A stretch of DNA of 64,000 nt, from positions 190,228,075-190,292,074 of the forward strand of contig NC_081552.1 of assembly GCF_963082655.1 (NCBI RefSeq). Reading direction: 5' to 3'. The notes under the pieces were generated by a model that saw nothing but the letters and a program-made list of their open reading frames with translations, was not told the DNA's origin and did not search any database. A program made the position numbers and the translations under genes. Source of the stretch: Stomoxys calcitrans (Eukaryota > Arthropoda > Insecta > Diptera > Muscidae). The first letter of the stretch is position 1, and each line of letters opens with the position of its first letter. Of this stretch, positions 1 through 9,236 are shown in pieces.

Positions 1-197
1 AAATTTCGAGCGCCTTGCTTTACTCTTACAGACAGACGGATGGACAGACAGACAGATGGACATGGCTAAATCAACTTGGGATGTCAAGACGGTCAAGAAC
101 ATATATACTATGCTGGATCTCAGATCAATATTTCGATGTGTTACACACGGAATGACGAAATCAGTAGACCCCCTTCCTATGGTGGAGGATATAAAAC
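1..197 (+). repeat. DINE/INE-like repeat, 3' tail only
   Basis: This is the tail module seen at the end of many repeats in the window. It has a gacagacgg/gacagacagac run, then gacatggctaaatc, then tatatactatgctgg, then a tatttcgatgtgttacacac block, ending in tatggtggaggatataaaa. The body and header lie left of the window. The tail end is the inverted complement of the header end tataccctccaccat, so intact copies have short inverted termini. I infer a non-autonomous Helitron-like (INE-1/DINE) origin from similar architecture known in Diptera. Confidence 0.7.
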
Positions 198-790
198 TAG
201 TTTAGATACCAAAATGAGTTGCTCTAACTGCGTAGATTTTCTTTAAAACTTTTTGTTTTTTTAACAAAGAATATAAACTTTAGAAATCCATGGCATGGCT
301 TTGAAACTTGTTTCTTGTGCATATGGGCGTCATAACAATGAAGTGCATGTAAAAGACAAAAAAACAACAAAAAGAGTATGATAAGAGACTGCGTTTCAAC
401 TTTTGAAGAAAAACAAAGCGAATATTTTCCTTAGTTTTTTTTTTTTTTTGTTTTTTCGTTTACTTAAGAAAAACCCACGCGTCTTAAGGTTAAACAATAA
501 ATGTTAGACGCCATAAACAGCTAGAAAAAAAAAAAACGCAAGAGTCAGGTAAAACCTGAAGTAAAAAACAACAGAAAACTCTATGACTGGAACAATAAAA
601 AAAAATGATATAAATTGGTAAACCTCACACACACACACACACTTACCCTCAATTGGCAGAGAAAAATTATTAAAGAAAAAAAAAATAATATAAACAATTG
701 CCATCAATAAAAATATTTGTATTTTCAGCCAAACAAAATGTGAAATATTCTTTAATATAAGTGCAAATATTCTATACAATTTTTGCTATA
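198..790. other. Unique AT-rich non-coding DNA upstream of candidate exon
   Basis: No coding signal and no recognised repeat family. It contains long A and T homopolymers, a poly-T block near 435-450 and a short (AC)n microsatellite at about 625-642. It could hold the promoter or a 5'UTR/intron end of the gene whose candidate coding exon follows. A weak splice-acceptor-like sequence, tttttgctatag, ends near 791. Confidence 0.5.
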
Positions 791-1040
791 GAGCATAGAG
801 AAGAATCGAGAAGAAACAAATTTTAAATCTCACCACAAACAAACAAACAAAGAAAAAAGTGAAAAAACACCAATAATCTTCAACAAAATGGTGGTAACAT
901 CTACCCGAAGTCATTTGGTAACATCACAACCGCCTGTTGCCAATTCCACACCTTCCACCGTCTACAGATCGAAATTGATCTACCCAAGGAGTAGTGGTGC
1001 CATGCATCACACCACCACCACTCATCATCATATAAATCAG
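791..1040 (+). CDS. Candidate first coding exon of an unrecognised host gene
   Basis: An A-rich 5'UTR-like stretch (about 791-887, with aaagtgaaaa and aatcttcaacaaa) leads into ATG at 888 in good fly context (caacaaaATGG). The open frame 888-1040 is exactly 51 codons. It starts MVVTSTRSHL, is rich in Ser, Thr, Pro and His, and ends in a His/Thr run (HHTTTTHHHINQ). At 1040 it meets CAG|GTAATT, a usable splice donor. If unspliced, the frame stops at 1062-1064 (58 residues). Composition differs from the surrounding AT-rich DNA and the segment is not part of any repeat in the window. I do not recognise the protein, so no function is given. The + strand ratchet sites at 24014 and 50606 fit an exon here followed by a very long intron. 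Chance cannot be excluded for so short a frame. Confidence 0.45.
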
Positions 1041-1564
1041 GTAATTGCAGCACTTCATAGCTAACACCCATTGACTCCTTGATCCTTGATCCTTGTTGTA
1101 AATGAAGCCACTAATGATAGTTGTCTGCCAGCTAATTGTCATTTAAAATTCCATTAGGCAAGAGAAAGGCATTTGAATGGCATTGCCTGTTTTTATGGTT
1201 TTATGATAGATGCCGAGGCAGACAAAGAGGGCAAACTACCAAAGTGTTTGCTGCAGTCATTAACCCTTGGAAGTTAGACATAACATATTTCTTCTGAGAA
1301 AAATCCAAACTTGACCGTATAATTGAAGGGGTTTTGTGTAAGACAAAGATATTGGCCAAATATTTTAGCCTACAGCGCCATATTTACAATATTTGTTAAA
1401 TAAACACCGGTATTTACGCACCTTCAATTTTATGGGGTTCGATTTTTTCTTAAAAACGAGCGATGGAAAACAGATTTTCCTAATGGATTTTAAAATCATG
1501 TGATTTGTGCGAAAAACGTTTCAATTTTAATTTTGGCCATATTAATAAACAGTGGTGCCAAACA
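1041..1564. other. Unique intron-like DNA
   Basis: Begins with the candidate donor GTAATT. After the in-frame stop at 1062 there is no open frame of note. Contains short direct repeats (gatccttgatccttg near 1080). No transposon family recognised. Confidence 0.4.
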
Positions 1565-2195
1565 ATGCCAATTTTTTTTGCCCATAAACATTCCACTAAA
1601 GAACAGGGGCAAACTTCTCACATATCAATGAGTGCAGTCCGATTCAATAATAAGGGGCCTCCTTTTTTATAGCCGAGTCCGAACGGCGTGCCGCAGTGTG
1701 ACACCTCTTTGGAGAGAAGTTTTACAAGGCATAGTACCTCACAAATGTTGCCAGCATTGCAAATGCAAATTTTGCCCATAAACATTCCACTAAGGAACAG
1801 GGGCAAACTTCTTACATATCAATGAGTGCAGTCCGATTCAAGTTTTTAAGCTCAATGATAAGGGGCCTCCTTTTTATAGCCGAGTCCGAACGGCGTGCCG
1901 CAGTGCAACACCTCTTTGGAGAGAAGTTTTACAAGGCATAGTACCTCACAAATGTTGCCAGCATTAGGAGCGGAAAACCACCGCTGAAAATTTTTTTCTG
2001 ATGGTCTCGCCAGGATTCGAACCCACGCGTTCAGTGTCATAGGCGGACATGCTAACCTCTGCGCTACGGTGGCCTCCATGTTGCCAGCATTAGGAGGGGA
2101 AAATCACCGCTGAAAGTTTTTTCTGAATGTCTTGCCAAGATTCGAATCCAGGCGTTCAGCGTCATAGGCGGACATGCTAACCTCTGCGCTGCGGT
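1565..2195 (-). mobile_element. tRNA-derived SINE, outer copy, split by a second SINE
   Basis: Left part about 1565-1758 and right part 2092-2195 belong to one minus-strand SINE. The tail module (gaacaggggcaaactt, gccgagtccgaacgg, cacctctttgg) is on the left. The tRNA-like head with B box gattcgaatcc is on the right, ending near 2195 in a truncated A-box side. The body is interrupted exactly at atgttgccagcatt by another full SINE. Confidence 0.85.
1759..2077 (-). mobile_element. tRNA-derived SINE, full-length inner copy
   Basis: A 319-bp element. Read on the minus strand it has a tRNA-like head (ggaggccaccgtagcgcaga, A box TAGCGCAGAGG, B box GGTTCGAATCC), then a conserved body and a 3' end in gggcaaaatttgc. 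It is flanked by a perfect 14-bp duplication, atgttgccagcatt, at 1745-1758 and 2078-2091. That is the hallmark of LINE-driven retroposition. The A and B boxes would form an internal RNA polymerase III promoter. Confidence 0.92.
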
Positions 2196-2221
2196 TTACC
2201 ATTTACCACCAAAAAAAGTAA

Positions 2222-3815
2222 AAACAAATAAAAGCGTGCTAAGTTCGGCCGGGCCGAATCTTATATACCCTCCACCATGGATCGCATTTGTCGAGTTCTT
2301 TTCCCGGCATCTCTTCTTAGGCAAAAAAAGGATAAAAGAAAAGATTTGCTCTGCTATTAGAGCGATATCAAGATATGGTCCGGTTCGGAGACCTGTGTAA
2401 AATGTCAGCCAATTCGAATAAGAATTGCGCCCTTTGGAGGCTCAAGCTTTAAAATAGAGAGATCGATTTATATAGGAGCTGTGTCAGGCTATAGACGGAT
2501 TCAGACCATAATAAACACGTATGTTGATGATCACGAGAGGATCCGTCGTACAAAATTTCAGCCAAATCGGATAGGAATTGCGCTCTCTAGAAGCTCAAGA
2601 AGCCAAGTCCCCAGATCGGTTTATATGACAGCTATATCAGGTTATGAACCGATTTAAACCATACTTGGCACAGTTGTTGGAAGTCATAGCGAAACACGTC
2701 GTGTAAAATTTCATTCCAATCGGATAAGAATAGCGCCTTCTAGAGGCTCAAGATGTCAAGACCCAAGATCGGTTTATACGGCAGCTATATTAGGTTATGG
2801 ACCGATTCGATCCATACTTGGCACAGCTGTTGGTTATCATAGCAAAACACGTTGTGTAAAATTTCATTCCAATCGGATAAGAATAGCGCCCTCTAGAGGC
2901 TCAAGAAGTCAAGACCCAAGATTGGTTTATATGGCAGCTATATTAGGTTATGGACCGATTTGATCCATACTTGGCACAGCTGTTGGATATCATAGCAAAA
3001 CACGTCGTGCAAAATTTCATTCCAATCGGATATGAATAGCGCCCTCTAGAGGCTCAAGAAATCAAGACCCAAGATCGGTTTATATGGCAGCTATATCAGG
3101 TTATGGACCGCTTTGATCCATACTTGGCACATCTGTTGGATATCATAGCAAAACACGTCGTGCAAAATTTCATTCCAATCGGATAAGAATAGCGCCCTCT
3201 AGAGGCTCAAGATGTCAAGACCCAAGATCGGTTTATATGGCAGCTATATCAAAACGTGGACCGATATAGCCCATTTACCATTACCTCTAGAAAATCAAGA
3301 AGCAAAGTCCCCAGTTCGGTTTATATGACAGCTATATCAGGTTATGGACCGATTTGAACCATACTTGGCACAGCTGTTGGATATCATAGCAAAACACGTC
3401 GTGCAAAATTTCATTCAAATCGGATAAGAATTGCGCCCTCTAGAGGCTCAAGATGTCAAGACCCAAGATCGGTTTATATGGCAGCTACATTAGGTTATGG
3501 ACCGATTTGATCCATACATACACAGCTGTTGGATATCATAGCAAAACACGTCGTGTAAAATTTCATTCCAATCGGATAAGAATTGCGCCCTCTAGAGGCT
3601 CAAGAAATCAAGACCCAAAATCGGTTTATATGGCAGCTATATCAAAACGTGGACCGATATAGCCCATTTACCATCCCAACTGACCTATTTGTGCAAAATT
3701 TCAAGCGGCTAGCTTTACTCCTTCGAAAGTTAGTGTGCTTTCGACAGACAGACGGACGGTCGGACGGAGAGACGGACGTACATTGCTAGTTCGACATAAA
3801 ATGTCACGACGATCA
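2222..3815 (+). repeat. DINE/INE-like element with about 153-bp tandem units
   Basis: The header has a perfect stem TTCGGCC/GGCCGAA at 2244-2258, followed by tataccctccaccat (2263-2277). The body holds about eight units built around agatcggtttatatggcagc. Starts near 2612, 2766, 2919, 3071, 3223, 3313, 3466 and 3618 give a period of 152-154, with one deleted 90-bp unit. Each unit also carries gcgccctctagaggctcaag and aaaatttcattccaatcgga. The tail (cgacagacagacgg, gtcacgacgatca) breaks off at about 3815, where LINE family A begins. Reading frames across it are repeat artefacts. Confidence 0.85.
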
Positions 3816-4209
3816 CGAATCTATAATCGAAGGCTTATCATAACGGAATTTATGGTCAAGGAAGCCTTGAGGAGCTTCAAACCATTTAAGTCACCCGGAC
3901 CTGTTGGAATATTTCCGGCATTACAACAGAAGGAGGCGGACTATCTGGCGCCCCTTTAGCCTGTAAGACTTGCATATACCCCGAAAGCCTGGCCGAAGGG
4001 AAGGGTGGTATTTATACCCAAGCCCGGCAAGGCAAGTTATGCGACAAAAAGGCCTTCAAACCCATAAGCCTTACGTCCTTTCTACTCAAAACCATGGAAC
4101 GTATTGTGGACACCATAGCAAAGAGTAAGACATCCAGCGAGCTGCTTAAATACAAACAGCAAGCCTATGTCTAGGGAAGGTTGGTGGAGACTGCCCTGCA
4201 CGCACGGTT

Positions 4210-4668
4210 GTGCATAAAATAGAAGAATCCTTTGATGCCAAGATGTACAAATTGGCGGTTTGCATTGACCTCGAGGGGGCGTTGAACAATGCGCGAACCG
4301 ACACACTGAAACAATCCTTAGACCAGGACCAGGTCCTTAGAGACTGGATAAACCATATGTTAAGGAACAAAAGGATAAATTATGGATCCCATGACATATA
4401 TAAAGGGAAGAAAGTGGCACAAGGCACGCCACAGGGGGGTATTTTATCGCCACTCCTGTGGGTGACCACCATAAATGACCTATTACGGATGCTGACTGAG
4501 GAGGGATTTGAACCCGTCTGCTATACAGACGATGTTATAATACTTCTAAGGGGTAAGGTTCCGAACCAGCTATGTAGAAGGGCCGAAAGAGTATTACAGA
4601 TGGCACACGACTATGCTAGACCTAGGGGTCTCAATGTTAACCCAGAGAAGACTAACCACCATAAATGA
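4210..4668 (+). pseudogene. Reverse transcriptase core fragment (LINE family A)
   Basis: A 152-residue open stretch covering RT motifs A to C. It has the catalytic Asp in CIDLEGA, the substrate-loop GTPQGGILSP, and the second Asp pair in CYTDDVIILL, where the usual F/YADD alanine is threonine. It continues to RGLNVNPEKT and then runs into a duplicated segment. The enzyme of this family copies its own RNA at a nicked target. This copy is truncated at both ends and cannot be functional as it stands. Confidence 0.8.
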
Positions 4669-4840
4669 CCTATTACGGATGCTGACTAAAGGGGGATTTG
4701 AACCCATTATAATATTATAATACCTCTAAGGGGTAAGGATCCGAACCATATATGCAGAGGGGCCGAAAAGCTCTTGCATATGGCATATGACTAGGCTAGA
4801 CCCAGGGGTCTCAATGTTAACCCAGATAAGACTGAAATAT
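4655..4840 (+). repeat. Tandem duplication inside the LINE A RT domain
   Basis: Sequence 4465-4654 (starting accaccataaatgacctatt) is repeated from 4655 to about 4840 with a 190-bp offset. The second copy is more diverged. It has lost the bases coding the YTDD box, reading gaacccattataat where the first reads gaacccgtctgctatacaga. The duplication breaks the RT frame. Confidence 0.8.
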
Positions 4841-5364
4841 GCCTCGAGGAAGACGTTGGTGGGCCAATTCCTTGATAAGACGATTCCGATATCTGACAAG
4901 GTCAAATACTTAGGTGTGATCTTGGACAAGAATCTGAATTGGAAGTGTCACATTCAGAAGCGTACTGAGAAGGCTCACAGATGTTGGGCTCTATGTAGAC
5001 GGGCCGTAGACTCGAAATGGGGCCTGAATCCGAGGGTAGTCCACTGGCTATACAGAAGCGTAATTAGACCAATAGCTACTTACGCCTCAGTGGTTTGGTG
5101 GAGTGGTATGTAGAAAAGTACAACATAAGGACCATACAACAGATTCAGAGAACATGTTGTTGGCATAAGCAATGCGATGAGGACCACGCCCACTAGGGCA
5201 CTGGAGATTATTCTATTGTAGATATCCGACTCATAGACGTACAGATTACATGGGAGAATGGATTGAGGATGGAAGCAGTTCATACCATCGCGGTATAATC
5301 GAGCCGACGATAGAAAATCTGCAAGGAAGGGAAGAGGTTTTCGATCGTATACCTGCGAAGACAC

Positions 5365-6235
5365 TTGAGGTCGAGTGCGAGACACTGCTGCCAACGGCAC
5401 AGTCTCGGACTGACGGAACTAGTATTGCCATCTGGAAGATCATGTTACACGGACGGATCAAAGCTTGAGGACAGAGTGGACCTGGGGGTCTACATTGAGA
5501 ATCCATTGACTAAGATCTGTTTTAGACTGCCTGACCATAATACAGTCCTGCAGGCGGAGGTGCGGGCGATCACGGAATCCGTGAAGTGGTGTGGTGTTAA
5601 CGCGAGATCGTCGGGTATGAACATATTTGCGGATATTAGACAAGCTATAAGGGCAATAACAACCAGGACGGTATAGTCACGAACAGTCTTGCAGTGTAAG
5701 AAGAAGATTAACGCCTTCTCTGATAATGGCACAATCTACATCGTTTGGGTGCCGGGCCATAGTGGAGAAAGGGGGAATGAAAGGGCAAACAATTTGGCAG
5801 TGAAGGCCAGAGAACGTCGTCGGTAAACTTGGTTAATCCGAAGCCTTTAAGGTCGACGCAGTCTGATTTACGGGCGTGGACGATATCACTGTGGAACAGC
5901 AAAACAGTTGGTAGGACGGCGAATATCCTATGGGGCGAACCGGATTGTGAAAAGACGAGGCTATTACTAAAAGGAAGCAAATAGGAGGTCAGTAAAGCTT
6001 TCGGTATCACAACGGGACACATAGGACTACGAGCTCACTTATGTTAAATCGATGCATTAAGTGATTGCATGTGTAGGACATGCGGTGAAGATGATGAGAC
6101 GTTGGAGCATTTCCTATGTCATTGGCCGGCTTTCGCGGCGGGGACACAATACCAGACATGAACCAATTTAGGGGCGAGGCATGGAAAACATTTAAGGATT
6201 TTGTAAGTAGCGTGGAATTCCCAACTTAGATTTTC
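5365..6235 (+). pseudogene. RNase H and C-terminal domain remnant (LINE family A)
   Basis: The RNase H signature is readable. CYTDGSKLEDRV gives the first catalytic Asp (about 5448), LQAEVRAITE the catalytic Glu (about 5550), and NIFADIRQAIRAI the next Asp (about 5620). VWVPGHSGERGNERAN, the C-terminal His motif, follows after a frame change (about 5745). Downstream the typical terminal block (DETLEHFLCHWPAF, then IPDMNQF) is frameshifted. RNase H removes the RNA strand during LINE replication in I/LOA-type elements. Stops at about 5676 and frame changes show decay. Confidence 0.8.
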
Positions 6236-6348
6236 TTTGTCGAGGTTACATTTTTAACAATTCACATTTTAGCATTAGGCTTAGATGTATATCAATAGTG
6301 GGATGAGACGGATTAATATCCGCACCCTCTTTTCAACCTAACCTTCAA

Positions 6349-7026
6349 ATGTTCCAGAGAGGCCACCGTAACGCAGAGGCTGAAATTTTCAACAATGACG
6401 CTAAACGCCTGGATTCGAAACCTGAACATTCGAAAAAAATTTCAGCGATGGTTATCCCCTCCCAATGCTGGCGACATTCCGATGATATAATGGGGCAGTG
6501 GCAAACTATTGCCCACTCCATGGAAAATGCCGCGAAATCCGTACTTGGGTACCGGAAGACTCCTCCAAAAAACCCATGGTACGACCAAGAGTGTCGAGAT
6601 GCTACTGAAGCCAAGAATGCGGCATATAGAGTAACCATGCAATCAGAAGCAATGCGCCAGATGAAGGAGAGGTATCGGGAGAAAAGGAGAGAGGAGAAAC
6701 GTCTATTCTGCAGAAAGAAAAAGGAAATGGAAAGACGTGAGTGTGAGCGAATTAAGATGTACAGGAGTCCGAATGAAGTCTGGAAATTCTACCAAAGAAT
6801 TAAACATCAAACCAATGGCTTTGGTGCAGGCACATCCTCCTGCAGAGACAAAGAAGGAAATCTGGTAACTGACACCGACAACATGCTGAGGATATGGAAA
6901 GAACATTTTACCCAACTGCTAGTGTCCGATGTTGGCGGCGAAGAGGATACTGCAGAACCAATCCCTGATGATGGTATAGAATGTTTACCTCCTAGTCAGA
7001 ATGAGGTCCAGGTAGCAGTAATCTGA
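6349..7026 (+). pseudogene. Chimeric SINE-RTE open frame
   Basis: A 225-codon open frame. The first 40 or so codons are SINE sequence. From about codon 43 on it reads the linker between endonuclease and RT of an RTE-type LINE. Recognisable parts are WQTIAHSMENAAKSVLGYR, KNPWYDQECRDA, FYQRIKHQTNGF, SCRDKEGNLVTDTDNMLRIW and PPSQNEVQVAV. It stops at 7024-7026, just before LKNNKAAGADGLPAELFK, which continues in the same frame beyond the stop. The ATG at 6349 is not a meaningful start. Confidence 0.75.
6359..6478 (+). mobile_element. SINE head fused to RTE element
   Basis: The plus-strand tRNA-like head (gaggccaccgtaacgcaga, degraded A box; cctggattcgaaacctg, degraded B box) and the start of the SINE body (tcagcgatggttatcccct, ccaatgctggcgacatt) stop near 6478. 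RTE sequence starts there (ccgatgatataatggggcag). The rest of the SINE is missing, so this is a junction and not a clean insertion. Confidence 0.75.
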
Positions 7027-7995
7027 CTAAAGAACAACAAGGCAGCAGGAGCCGACGGGTTACCCGCTGAGCTATTTAAGAACGGAGGCGATACGGCGTA
7101 TGCATCAGTTTATCTGCGCAATCTGGCATTCCCGATGATTGGAACCTCAGCATAATATGTCCTGTACACAAGAAAGGAGACAAGACGGAATGTACCAACT
7201 ACAGAGGAATAAGTCTCCTCCTATCGCATATCATAGGTCGGTCACCGGAAGTAGTAACTGCAGCCTTTGAAAGAATCTAAAGAGAGTCAGTGAAAATGGG
7301 TCTGGCAGTAAATAAAGATAAGACGAAATGTATGGTTTTGACTCCCAAAACACCTTGCACAAACGAGCAGATAAAGAAAATGGAGAAAGTTGGGAACCTC
7401 AACTTTGAGATAGTCTGTAACCTTATCTACCTCGGCACCGCCGTAACCGAAACAAACGACACCAGTGTTGAGATTAAGAAAAGATTACTTTGGACTAGGT
7501 AAGCAGTTTAGAAACAAGGCCATCTCTCGACAGACGAAGACTACACTTTACAAGACACTGATACTACCCGTGCTGTTATATGGTTCTGAAGCATGGGTAC
7601 TTGTGAAAGCAGATGAGGCAGTGCTGGGAGTATTTGAGAGAAAGATTCTTCGTAAAATATATGAACCAGTTTGCGTTAATGGAGAATATAGGCGACGTGT
7701 GAACCACAAGCTGTATGACGACGATAGCATAGTTACATGCATCAAAATACAACGGCTGCGTTGGCTAGGTCATGTTGTCAGAATGGATGAAGAAGCTCCA
7801 GCAAAGAAGTCTTTTGAAGGCAAACACGGTGGTACACGCAAACCGGAAAGAACAAAAGCCCGATGGAAAGATCAAGTTGTGGGAGACATCTCGAAACTTG
7901 GTGTCAGAGATTTTAGAATGAGCGCAGAAAATCGAGGCGCTTGGAACGCTAATCTATGTTCGGCTAATGGACCAAATGTTCTGTCATAGCCAATC
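6479..7995 (+). mobile_element. RTE-type LINE remnant, copy 1
   Basis: Contains the pre-RT linker, the first RT block (KNNKAAGADGLPAEL, then NYRGISLL) and then the region after the active site (SPEVVTAAFERI, KMGLAVNKDKTKCMVLTPK, LPVLLYGSEAWVL, RLRWLGHVVRMDEEAPAKK), ending near gttctgtcatagcc. Comparison with the copy at 37573 shows about 450 bp missing at 7218-7222 (cgcatat joined to cataggt). This removes RT motifs 2-5, including YADD. The 174-codon frame at 7465-7989 is the C-terminal region only. Similar sequences are often mis-annotated as a craniofacial development protein; this is a transposon. Confidence 0.85.
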
Positions 7996-9236
7996 AAAGT
8001 AAAGTAAGGTAAATAGTATCGATTGGTACTAGCTTTATTACCGAACTGATATTCGTTTTAATACCAATCTGTTATCGGTTTTAGCAGCAGACCGTTATTG
8101 GTTTTAGTACCAAACCGTTATTGATTATTCCACCCCCTAATGAACCAAAAAAAACATTGAAACAATTTGAAAATAATAATGGCAAAGTACCGTCATTTTT
8201 CTATCAGTGAAGAACCCATACAAAACGATTTTCCAATTTTACTTCTTCAATACAGTGTTAATCGCAGATATTTCGCCTATTTATAATACCTGCATAGTTC
8301 GAATTTTCTATGTGATTTTTCATCTCTGTCTTGGAACGACATAATCCCATTTTTCATTTAAAATCCTTAAATGTCTACACATATTGTCGACACCATTCAT
8401 TGATAATTCGAATAATACGTGATTTCAAATATGCGGTGGAGAATTGAGAAGACAATAAAAATGCGATTCATATGACACAAATGATAGGAAACGTGATGAA
8501 AAAATTTACAAAGCAATGTATGCACGTATACATCATTTGTATATGCTATATACAATATATTGTATAAAAATGTGAAAAATGTGAACATGAATATGAATTT
8601 CCAATACAATCCCAAAAGCCAACACAGAAAGAGGCAACAAAAATAGAAATAAAAACAAAAATTTCAAACATAACGAACTAAAATTAAAACCCCAACAAAA
8701 GTTAGTGCAGACCTCACACAATAAATTTTGAAGTGTTCTTCTTCTGAGCGAGTGGCCATTTTGGCTGTCGCATTAATTTGGGATGCAAGATGTGAGATGT
8801 TCGAACACGCGTGACGGCATTGTGGCAAGGCGTGAATGTTTTATGTATGTGTTCTTTCAAATGGATAACAAGCCAACCATATTTCTTGACTCCATTGAGT
8901 AGGAAATCTGCAAATAAAAACTCCCCAAACTATATATAGAAGGCATTTGGGAAGGCGGCAATGTGAACCATTTTTAGTTTTTATTTCTGGTGTGGAACAA
9001 AGATTTGCTTGTCTGACAACAGAGCCAAATATTGTGTTTCATACACTATGGTGAATATGGAAAGTTTCTTTGCTAATTCCAAAGTCCAGGCCATTGTAGT
9101 GGTCCATAACAAAAAACCAAACAATAGTTTTCGATCATGAATTTGGGGGAAAAAAAACTTCAGTTTTTGAAATTTTTCATTACTGAAGCAATTTTAAGTT
9201 TCAAATATAAATTTTTAAGTCTATATAATTAAAAAA
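7996..9236. other. Unique AT-rich DNA with a short degenerate tandem repeat
   Basis: At 8030-8130 a unit of about 23 bp (accgttattggttttagtac) recurs about four times with changes. The rest (8130-9236) shows no coding or transposon signature. It contains long AT tracts and ordinary intron-like sequence. Short frames on the minus strand at 8397-8721 are hydrophobic AT-rich artefacts. Confidence 0.45.

Larger units (their letters stand above)
3816..6345 (+). mobile_element. RNase H-bearing LINE remnant, family A (I/LOA-like)
   Basis: A decayed, 5'-truncated non-LTR retrotransposon. In order: the RT N-terminal block (FKSPGPVGIFPAL near 3890), a IPKPGKASYATK block (about 4010-4050), motif A CIDLEGA (about 4262), GTPQGGILSPLLW (about 4424), a YTDD box (about 4522), the thumb region with KYLGVILDKNLNW (about 4905) and RPIATYASVVWW (about 5070). 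RNase H follows (about 5440-5820), then a C-terminal Cys/His-like block ending IPDMNQFRGEAWKTFKDF (about 6150-6205). Endonuclease and ORF1 are absent. There are many stops and frame changes, plus a 190-bp internal tandem duplication. Clade placement rests on domain order and motif style; a phylogeny was not possible. Confidence 0.85.

Noticed and set aside
504..779. 91-residue hydrophobic frame on the minus strand
   Set aside because: Produced by A-rich DNA read as Phe/Leu/Ile codons; no start context, no homology recognised.
2222..3815. LTR retrotransposon interpretation of the arrays
   Set aside because: No long direct terminal repeats, primer-binding site, gag or pol; the ends are short and inverted with a hairpin.
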